5,565 nucleotides of DNA, taken from the NCBI GenBank assembly GCA_009786275.1, contig WQTL01000329.1:1-5565 (forward strand), given 5' to 3'. Below, one piece after another: positions 1 to 5,565 of this stretch. The notes beneath the pieces are model-generated. The model saw only the letters and a list, made by a program, of their open reading frames with translations. It was not told the DNA's origin and did not search any database. Position 1 is the first letter of the stretch. Each line of letters starts with the position of its first letter. Source of the DNA: Bacillota bacterium. Lineage in GTDB: Bacteria > Bacillota > Clostridia > Oscillospirales > Acutalibacteraceae. Made by a program: the position numbers and the translations under genes.

Positions 1-1
1 A

Positions 2-1228
2 CTTCTTCCTCGGCATTTCGGTATACCCCCTTTTCTTAGAGTATACCACAGTTTCTTGTTTTGTGCAAGCAATAGTATTTACGGGATACTAGGAAACACG
101 CCGATTTTGTTTTGTGTCACCGAACAAAACCGCGTGGCATTTGAGAAAAACCTAAGTGCTGTTATCAGTCGAGATGATGTAATAACAGAACAGCTATTTT
201 TTATCATCGACAAATTCCCGGATCGTTTTCGCGTGGAACGCTTCATAGCGGATTCCGGCATAAAAGAGCCGCAGATCGTCAGCCGCCCGGATGACTCGCC
301 AATCCAGCGCTTTCTTGCACTTTACCCTGTGACGGAGTACATACGCCAGGCCATTGCGGTTTTTCGGCGGGAAGAAGAAACGCTGCATGAAATTCTACAG
401 GCTGAGGACCAGCGGAGCATTCAAACCAACGGGGATCTGCACGAAAAAATTGAGGCGTTGGATGCCTGCGTCAACTTGCTGAAACTTGCCCATGAGCGGA
501 TTCTGCAAAGGGACAACTATCGCAGCCCTGACGCTTTGGGTGCCGCCAAGAATGACCGCCTGGCAAGAATCCAAAACTGGCGCAGGAAAAAAGTAAAAAT
601 CACAGACGACGCCGAGGCGGTCCGCGAGGCCGATGCCTTTGCGGGCGAAGCGCAGGCCGCTTTCGCGGCGTTTATCGCGCAGGCGCAGAATATTTTCAAT
701 GCAGAAGTGGACGGCATTCGCGCTGCCCTGGCGCAAGCATATGTGTCGGCGGAGTATGACGATGAATTTATTACAGCCGAGGGTAGCGAGCTTGATTTGA
801 CGGCGTTCGCCCTGCCGGAACTGCCGCCCAGCCTGCTTGTGCTGTTTACGGAACAATACATTGAGCCAAAGAACGCGGCGGATTTTCTGGGCGGCATCCT
901 GAAAAATTTGCCCTCTGTGCAGCAGGCCAAGCCAAAAGAGCCGATCCGGCAGGTCACCTACCTGTACAGTGAGTGGCGGCAATGCGCGGCGGAAGCGCTC
1001 AGCCCTGTGCTGGACGAAGTAATAGCGCGCGTGTTTGCGACGCTTTCTGATTTTTATACGCGTGCGGCGGAGGATTACATGCGTCATCTGGACAAGCTGG
1101 AACAGCTGCAAGCGAATGAACGCCGAAAAATATCGGCGCAGCTGACCAACGACGAGCAGGCGCTTCATGCGGACCATGCGTGGTTCGCGGCGTTCCAGGA
1201 AAAACTGCGTGAGATTGAGAGGGCTTGA
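2..1228 (+). CDS. Helical coiled-coil protein of unknown family, 5'-incomplete
   Basis: The frame is open from the left edge to the TGA at 1226-1228, giving 408 visible residues. The only in-frame ATG is at 1079, far too late. A TTG at 56 is possible but has no ribosome binding site, so I infer that the true start lies upstream of the window. Residues about 25-75 alternate hydrophobic strands and helices (NTPILFCVTEQ, QLFFIIDKFPD). From about residue 110 to the end it is mostly charged helix, with heptad-like stretches near 115-170 and 360-408 and an Ala-rich helix near 200-245. There is no signal peptide in view and no clear membrane segment. The stop lies one base before the ATP-binding gene, so it is probably a dedicated partner of that ATPase. 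The arrangement of an alpha/beta end followed by a long helical tail could be the C-terminal part of a dynamin-like GTPase, but no diagnostic GTPase motif is visible, so function stays unknown. The first 240 bases are AT-richer than the rest. Confidence 0.8.
   Translation, partial: LLPRHFGIPPFLRVYHSFLFCASNSIYGILGNTPILFCVTEQNRVAFEKNLSAVISRDDVITEQLFFIIDKFPDRFRVERFIADSGIKEPQIVSRPDDSPIQRFLALYPVTEYIRQAIAVFRREEETLHEILQAEDQRSIQTNGDLHEKIEALDACVNLLKLAHERILQRDNYRSPDALGAAKNDRLARIQNWRRKKVKITDDAEAVREADAFAGEAQAAFAAFIAQAQNIFNAEVDGIRAALAQAYVSAEYDDEFITAEGSELDLTAFALPELPPSLLVLFTEQYIEPKNAADFLGGILKNLPSVQQAKPKEPIRQVTYLYSEWRQCAAEALSPVLDEVIARVFATLSDFYTRAAEDYMRHLDKLEQLQANERRKISAQLTNDEQALHADHAWFAAFQEKLREIERA
20..47. 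repeat. GTATACC 20-base direct repeat / 7-base inverted repeat
   Basis: GGTATAC at 20-26 and GTATACC at 41-47 form perfect 7-base inverted arms with a 14-base spacer. Because GTATAC is itself palindromic, GTATACC also occurs as a direct repeat at 21-27 and 41-47. The two 20-base units starting at 21 and 41 match at 14 of 20 positions, including a shared TTTCTT. The element lies inside the open frame of the first gene. If that gene really starts near 56, this would be an operator-like or iteron-like site. If the gene starts upstream, it is probably coincidence within coding sequence. Confidence 0.35.
1217..1223 (+). promoter_or_regulatory. Ribosome binding site of the HerA-like ATPase gene
   Basis: GAGAGGG lies six bases before the ATG at 1230 and inside the last codons of the upstream gene. 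It decides the start. The longer frame from the ATG at 1167 would overlap the upstream gene by 62 bases and add 21 Arg-rich residues that look like out-of-frame translation. The stop TGA at 1226-1228 sits between this site and the ATG, an arrangement suited to translational coupling. Confidence 0.75.
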
Positions 1229-1229
1229 A

Positions 1230-4196
1230 ATGAATGACTTAATTGTGCCGCCGGAAGAAAATGAATTATCGTTCGGCAATCTGCCTGACCAGCAAAAGCT
1301 GGAGGTTCAGCTGGACATCATCGACGAGTCAATCCGCCGGAGGGATTTGGGTCGGTTGACAGAGATGGAAATTGTGCCTGCGGGCGATTTGCCTTCGCTG
1401 GAGGACGACCTTATCCACAATGTCCGGCTGTTTCGTATTACGGAAATGGTCTACGCCATGGACGAGCAAATCACGGACAAATTCACCACGGTGTTCAACA
1501 CGCTGTCCACCTACCGTGCTTCGTGCTTTATCCTGATTGATTCCGACGGCAGCAAGACTTCATTTTATCTTGGTGTGCGCTCCAACGGCGATGAACGCTC
1601 CACTGTCACTTTAAGCGATACCCTCAAGAACACTCTGATCGGCCATTTCCCGGGGGCAAAAATTCAGAACGAGGACAGGGATGGCATCGCCCGGATTTCC
1701 GAGAAAATCACCCAAATGCAAAACGTGTCCTCCGTCAGCGTCATCGGCAACAAAAAATCGGAGGGCGACCGCCAGCAAGGGCAGTTTGTGCAGGGGATGG
1801 AAAAGCTGATGCTCGCGCTGCAAGGCAGGCAGTACATTGGCGTGATTCTCGCCCAAAACCGCTCGCCTGCCGAGGTGCAGGTACTGCGCAAGGGCTATCA
1901 AAAAATCTACACGCAGCTGTCGCCCCTTCAAAAAACACAGATACAAAACAGCACAAGCAATTCGACCTCGCGTAATCAGTCGTTCTTTGAAATGAGCCCG
2001 AAGCAGAAAGCGGCGATGATCGCGGGGAGTGTTGTTGGTGCGGCGGGCGCTGCTATTGGCGCAGGCGTTGGAGGCAGCCTTGGGGCCATGCTCGGCGGCC
2101 AGATTGGAAACAGCCTGGGTGGCCTGTTCAATTCCCTCGCTCCGACGGATCAATTCAGCACCAGCAGTTCCACCTCCACCGACACCACGCTCGAAAATAA
2201 GTATGTCACGGATATGCTGGAGCTGCTGGACGAGGCATTAAAGCGCACGAAGGAATTCGACAGCTACGGCATGTGGAACCTTGCCGGGTACTTCATCTCC
2301 AACGATATGTCCTCCGCAGAAATCGCGGCCAGCAATTATCGTTCGCTCATGAGCGGCGAATACACCGGGCGGGAGGTTTCGGCCATCAACTCCTGGCGCG
2401 GCGGCTTTCCCGGCTTCGAGAGCTTGACAACCTGTCTTTCGCGTTTTGTGCATCCGCAGTTCGTCTATGGCGGGAACATTGTCACAAGCGCCGCGACTGC
2501 CGTGAGCGGAAAGGAGCTGGGCCTGCACTTGGGTCTGCCCCGCGCCACGGTGCCGGGCTTGCCTGTGATCGAGCACGCGCAGTTTGGCAAGGAGATTCAC
2601 TCGGGCCAGCTCATCGCAACGCAAACCAGCGACAAGCCAGAAGACAGGATCACCCTTGGTAAAGTATTTGACCTGGGCCAGGTGACGAACCAGCCGGTGG
2701 AGCTTGAGAATCGCAGCCTGAACATGCACACCTTCATCACGGGTTCTACGGGTTCGGGCAAGAGCAACACGGTCTACCAAATTTTGATGGAGCTGCGGCA
2801 GGACAGGATTCCCTTCCTGGTGGTGGAGCCCGCCAAGGGGGAATACCGGGACGTGTTCGGGCATTTGCCCGACGTTCGGGTATTTTCCACCAACCCGAAC
2901 ATCGCGCCGCTGGTCAACATCAACCCCTTTATGTTCCCGGACTCCATCCATGTGCTGGAGCATGTAGACGGCCTGGTGGAAATTTTCAGCGTTTGCTGGC
3001 CCATGTACGACGCCATGCCCGCGTTTTTCAAGGACGCCGTGTTGCGCTCTTATGAAGCGGTGGGTTGGGACTTGGGCACCTCCGGCTATGACGGCGAAAC
3101 GCCCGAATACCCGGACTTCGAGGTCCTCGCCGAGCAGCTGGACTACCTGATCGAGCACTCCGGCTACCACTCCGACATCAAATCCAATTATAAAGGCGCA
3201 TTGCTTACCCGCGTGCGCTCCCTGACCGTGGGGCTCAACAAATATATCTTCACGAACGAGCAGACGCCCTATGAGATTCTCTTCGACCAAAACTGCATTC
3301 TGGACATCAGCCGGGTGAAATCCGGCGAAACCAAGGCGCTCATCATGGGCATGGCGGTGTATCTCCTCAACGAATACCGCGCGCACCAGAAGACGGCGAG
3401 CAACTGCGGCCTGCGGCATGTCACCGTGCTGGAGGAGGCCCACGCCCTGCTGAAAAACACGGCGCAGGGCACGGAATCCGGCCTGGTGGGCAAATCCGTG
3501 GAGATGCTCACCAACACCATTGCGGAGATTCGCACTTACGGCGAGGGCTTCATCATCGTCGACCAGTCGCCGTCCTCTGTTGACATCGCGGCGATTAAGA
3601 ACACCAATACAAAGATCGTTCTGCGCACGCCGGAAGCCCACGACCGCGAAGCTGTCGGGCGTTCCATGGGCCTGACGGACGAGCAGGTCAACGAGATTGC
3701 CCGCCTGCCCGGTGGGGTCGCTGTGGTGTATCAAAACGACTGGATCAGTCCTGTCTTAGCCATGATAGACAAAGCCGCCGTGAGCGAAAGCCCCTATGTG
3801 CCGCCCGCGCTGACGGAAATTCGCCCTCTAAAAACCGCCCGCTCCGAGATCATCCGTGCGCTGATGCAGCCGTGGATTCCTGGCCCCGCGCTGCGCAAAG
3901 CGGATTTGCTTGCGGACTTGAAGGCGCTGGACGTGACGCGCGCCATTCGCAAAGCAATTGCGAGATACATTGAGGACTATGCTTTCTATGGTGGCAAGCT
4001 GGCGTGGGCGGAGGGGGACATCCCGAAATTGCAAGGCATTCTCATTGACGTGCTTGGCGTCACCGAGGATGCGGCGAAATCGCCCGACACCCTGCGCGAG
4101 TTTGTCGCCGGGAAAACGGCAGGGTTCATTGCGAAAGATATTGAAGAGATTTGCTTTATTCTGACGAAGGGAGAAAATCATGCTGGAGAGATTTGA
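1230..4196 (+). CDS. HerA/VirB4-like (DUF87-type) ATPase with glycine zipper
   Basis: This 988-residue protein starts MNDLIVPPEENE at 1230, six bases after GAGAGGG. Residues about 60-240 form an alpha/beta region (FILIDSDGSKTSFYLGV, LIGHFPGAKI) that resembles the N-terminal part of VirB4/TraC-like ATPases. Residues 261-300 are a glycine zipper (GSVVGAAGAAIGAGVGGS and on), flanked by Ser/Thr-rich linkers near 240-257 and 307-322, and could enter or contact a membrane. The motor domain runs from about 440 to 860. It shows Walker A GSTGSGKS at 505-512, a Walker B-like VLEEAH with Glu735 and Glu736, a sensor-type VDQSPS with Gln779, and an Arg-finger candidate Arg799 in KIVLRTPEAHD. These match HerA-family hexameric DNA or protein pumps. 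A helical tail of about 120 residues has no domain I recognise. All motor residues look intact. It overlaps the next gene by 17 bases. The ATPase call is firm; whether it moves DNA, moves protein or only powers a complex is not shown. Relatives include SIR2-HerA defence ATPases and conjugative VirB4, neither closely matched by the neighbours. Confidence 0.9.
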   Translation: MNDLIVPPEENELSFGNLPDQQKLEVQLDIIDESIRRRDLGRLTEMEIVPAGDLPSLEDDLIHNVRLFRITEMVYAMDEQITDKFTTVFNTLSTYRASCFILIDSDGSKTSFYLGVRSNGDERSTVTLSDTLKNTLIGHFPGAKIQNEDRDGIARISEKITQMQNVSSVSVIGNKKSEGDRQQGQFVQGMEKLMLALQGRQYIGVILAQNRSPAEVQVLRKGYQKIYTQLSPLQKTQIQNSTSNSTSRNQSFFEMSPKQKAAMIAGSVVGAAGAAIGAGVGGSLGAMLGGQIGNSLGGLFNSLAPTDQFSTSSSTSTDTTLENKYVTDMLELLDEALKRTKEFDSYGMWNLAGYFISNDMSSAEIAASNYRSLMSGEYTGREVSAINSWRGGFPGFESLTTCLSRFVHPQFVYGGNIVTSAATAVSGKELGLHLGLPRATVPGLPVIEHAQFGKEIHSGQLIATQTSDKPEDRITLGKVFDLGQVTNQPVELENRSLNMHTFITGSTGSGKSNTVYQILMELRQDRIPFLVVEPAKGEYRDVFGHLPDVRVFSTNPNIAPLVNINPFMFPDSIHVLEHVDGLVEIFSVCWPMYDAMPAFFKDAVLRSYEAVGWDLGTSGYDGETPEYPDFEVLAEQLDYLIEHSGYHSDIKSNYKGALLTRVRSLTVGLNKYIFTNEQTPYEILFDQNCILDISRVKSGETKALIMGMAVYLLNEYRAHQKTASNCGLRHVTVLEEAHALLKNTAQGTESGLVGKSVEMLTNTIAEIRTYGEGFIIVDQSPSSVDIAAIKNTNTKIVLRTPEAHDREAVGRSMGLTDEQVNEIARLPGGVAVVYQNDWISPVLAMIDKAAVSESPYVPPALTEIRPLKTARSEIIRALMQPWIPGPALRKADLLADLKALDVTRAIRKAIARYIEDYAFYGGKLAWAEGDIPKLQGILIDVLGVTEDAAKSPDTLREFVAGKTAGFIAKDIEEICFILTKGENHAGEI
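4166..4173 (+). promoter_or_regulatory. Ribosome binding site of the nuclease-fold gene
   Basis: GAAGGGAG lies six bases before the ATG at 4180, within the final codons of the ATPase gene. Its strength and spacing support the 4180 start despite the 17-base overlap. The downstream frame then stays open for 462 codons. Confidence 0.75.
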
Positions 4197-5565
4197 TGAT
4201 GTTGTTCTTGACCCGGTGAAGCAGGGTGTTGTCCGCGCGCTTACCAGGCCAGAGATGCACGAAAGCTTCAGTAGCGCGGTAAAGCCGGAGGGCGGATTTT
4301 ATGGGTTCAAAGAAACCATAAAAGACAATGGCCGCGTGGAACGAACCTGGAGAACGGAAAATGGCAACCTCTTCAAGGAATACCTGCAAGACGGCAGGTT
4401 GGTTCAAACCAGGGAGAAGCTTCCCAGCGGACCGATCTTAGAAACGAAGTATGACGACAACGGCACGGCATACTGTACGTCAAAGGCTACGCCCGGCTCC
4501 AAGGAAACTGGCTACAGAGTCGTCGACCGACAGACTTCACTCACGCCGGAAGTTGCCATACAAAAAGGGAATATTACAACATATACAGATGCTCTAGGGC
4601 GACCGTCAAAAGCAATTGTGACGGACTTAACCGCGAACAATTCGCGCGACAGCTTGAATTCAATTTTCAGGGATTCAACCTATAGGCCGAACGACGATAA
4701 AGGCGACTTGATTCCAAAGCGTTTCGGGGGCCGTTCAAGCCCTGAAAACATTGTGCCTCAAGACTTGACAGTTAATCGCGGACTGGTAAAGCGCGTTGAG
4801 AACATAGCAGCGGATCTAAAAGCACAAGGAAAAACTGTTGACTATGAAATTAAGCCGAACTATGTCGGCTCAAACAAACGTCCCAGTTCCTTTGAGATAA
4901 CGATCAAAGCTGATGGCGAAGTTATAGAACTGCCGGACAATTTGAGAAAAATCTATAACTCAACGGATCAAAGTCAAATCGGCGCAGCAACAACTAATCT
5001 TGGAGAAAGGTTTGGGCTTTCCCACGAAGCTGGCATAAAATCCGGCCTGACCGCCGCCGCGCTGACGGCTGCCGTATCCACCGTGGACAATATCCGCCAG
5101 GTCATGAACGGGGAAATCACAGCGCAGGAAGCCTTCGTGGATGTCGCCAAAGACACCGGCATCGCCGGAGCCGTGGGCTACGGGACAACTTTTGTCAGCC
5201 ATGCAGTCACAACCGCCATGGAAGTGTCCACCCATAAGCTGATTAGCTCCATGGGGAAGCTAGGCGTACCCGCCGCCGTGATTTCCTTCGGCGTGGCGTC
5301 GTTTGACTCCGTTGTGGATTTTGCGCAGGGCGAAATTGACGGGAAACAGCTTGCGCTTGAGCTGGGCGAAAACGCTGTCAGTGTGGCGGCAGGCATGGCG
5401 GGCATGGTCGCGGTTGCCCCGCTTGCTGCAAGCGCCGCAGGGGTCGGCGGCGTTATAGGGGGCGCGATAGGTTCAGTCATTCCAATCGTAGGAACAGCGG
5501 CAGGCGCGGCTGCGGGCGCGTTTGTTGCGGGGACTGCTGTTTCAATGGTTGGAAGCATGGTTAGC
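4180..5565 (+). CDS. Endonuclea_NS_2-fold protein with Gly/Ala-rich membrane-type tail, 3'-incomplete
   Basis: The frame is open from ATG 4180 to the right edge (462 residues, no stop). I translated it codon by codon. Residues about 27-105 contain short strand-turn units (RVERTWRTENG, LFKEYLQDGRLVQTREKLPS, ILETKYDDNGT) that resemble YD/MORN-like wrapping repeats. Residues about 128-260 match the DNA/RNA non-specific endonuclease family of Firmicutes polymorphic toxins: TTYTDALGRP at 133-142, DDKGDLIPKRFGG at 172-184, NIVPQDLTVNRG at 190-201, Glu207, and KRPSSFEITIKADGE at 233-247. In active relatives the second motif is D-x-G-H; here the His position is Asp176, while the presumed Mg-binding Asn199 is kept. 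The module is therefore probably inactive, altered or repurposed. From about residue 285 the protein is Ala/Gly-rich and helical. Residues 399-462 form hydrophobic, glycine-zipper-like segments suited to membrane association. There is no N-terminal signal peptide. Composition jumps from AT-rich to GC-rich near 5035. The family call for the middle is good; the role of the whole protein is unknown. Confidence 0.85.
   Translation, partial: MLERFDDVVLDPVKQGVVRALTRPEMHESFSSAVKPEGGFYGFKETIKDNGRVERTWRTENGNLFKEYLQDGRLVQTREKLPSGPILETKYDDNGTAYCTSKATPGSKETGYRVVDRQTSLTPEVAIQKGNITTYTDALGRPSKAIVTDLTANNSRDSLNSIFRDSTYRPNDDKGDLIPKRFGGRSSPENIVPQDLTVNRGLVKRVENIAADLKAQGKTVDYEIKPNYVGSNKRPSSFEITIKADGEVIELPDNLRKIYNSTDQSQIGAATTNLGERFGLSHEAGIKSGLTAAALTAAVSTVDNIRQVMNGEITAQEAFVDVAKDTGIAGAVGYGTTFVSHAVTTAMEVSTHKLISSMGKLGVPAAVISFGVASFDSVVDFAQGEIDGKQLALELGENAVSVAAGMAGMVAVAPLAASAAGVGGVIGGAIGSVIPIVGTAAGAAAGAFVAGTAVSMVGSMVS
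4561..4959 (+). other. Endonuclea_NS_2-type nuclease module within the third gene
   Basis: This marks the domain itself, residues 128-260. Order of landmarks: the Y-x-D-x-x-G-R-P entry motif, the D-x-G-(H to D) catalytic motif with the following R-F-G-G, the N-x-V-P-Q segment, the N-R-G metal-site Asn with a helix carrying Glu207, and the closing R-P-x-x-F strand with a D-G turn. All but the catalytic His agree with the family as I know it. Three 60-base lines of this stretch counted by hand are 35-45% GC. Confidence 0.8.

Noticed and set aside
1167..1229. ATG at 1167 as the start of the ATPase gene
   Set aside because: It would overlap the first gene by 62 bases and has no good ribosome binding site. 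The added residues are Arg-rich and look like shadow translation, whereas the ATG at 1230 has GAGAGGG at ideal spacing.
395..1279. 294-codon minus-strand open frame opposite the first gene
   Set aside because: Low-complexity Arg/Leu-rich translation with no motif. The + strand frame gives a coherent helical protein and matches the operon layout.
2238..3734. 498-codon open frame on the minus strand
   Set aside because: It lies wholly opposite the ATPase motor domain, is His/Arg/Val-rich with no recognisable motif, and is explained by the GC-rich codon bias of the + strand gene.
1230..4196. Reading the ATPase as a conjugation VirB4 of an integrative element
   Set aside because: No relaxase, coupling protein, integrase or other conjugation gene is visible in the window, so the resemblance alone does not justify the label.
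4561..4959. Calling the third gene an active toxic nuclease
   Set aside because: The catalytic His position is Asp and no immunity gene is visible, so only the fold is supported, not the activity.
5388..5410. Short tandem GGCATGGCGGGCATGG repeat
   Set aside because: Only two short units encoding Gly-Met in a low-complexity Ala/Gly stretch; likely a by-product of protein composition.
5178..5558. 126-codon minus-strand Ala/Pro-rich frame
   Set aside because: It is the complement of the Ala/Gly-rich tail of the third gene; GCN codons read backwards give this pattern.
1..5565. tRNA, rRNA, CRISPR array, insertion sequence or Rho-independent terminator
   Set aside because: I saw no cloverleaf arms, regularly spaced repeats, terminal inverted repeats with a transposase, or GC stem followed by a T run on either strand.

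Overview
The window holds three tightly packed genes on the + strand that read as one operon, with no gene-free stretch. Gene 1 (2-1228) is cut by the left edge and encodes a largely helical, coiled-coil-rich protein that I cannot assign to a family. Gene 2 (1230-4196) is a 988-residue HerA/VirB4-like (DUF87-type) P-loop ATPase, with a glycine-zipper stretch before its motor domain. Gene 3 (4180-5565) is cut by the right edge. It has an Endonuclea_NS_2-type (DNA/RNA non-specific endonuclease) module in its middle, followed by a long Ala/Gly-rich, probably membrane-associated module. One base separates genes 1 and 2, and genes 2 and 3 overlap by 17 bases. Each downstream gene has a good purine-rich ribosome binding site, so co-translation is likely.

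The organism is probably a moderately GC-rich Firmicute, for example a clostridial gut or anaerobe lineage. The reasons are the strong GAGAGGG/GAAGGGAG Shine-Dalgarno sites and the nuclease module, whose closest remembered relatives are Firmicutes polymorphic or type VII toxins. This is an inference; the window has no taxonomic marker gene. Base composition is uneven: about 40% GC in the first 240 bases, 35-48% across the sampled nuclease stretch of gene 3, and 60-70% directly after each. This suggests modular exchange.

The working picture is that gene 2 is a hexameric ring motor that may be anchored to or inserted in a membrane. Gene 1 would be a structural or regulatory partner, and gene 3 an effector-like protein with a nuclease fold and a membrane-active tail. 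The position of the catalytic histidine in the nuclease's D-x-G-H motif is aspartate here, so the module may be dead or repurposed. I do not recognise this three-gene set as a named system. It could be a secretion or delivery apparatus, a defence or conflict system, or part of a mobile element. Nothing in the window (relaxase, integrase, transposase, immunity gene) decides between these.
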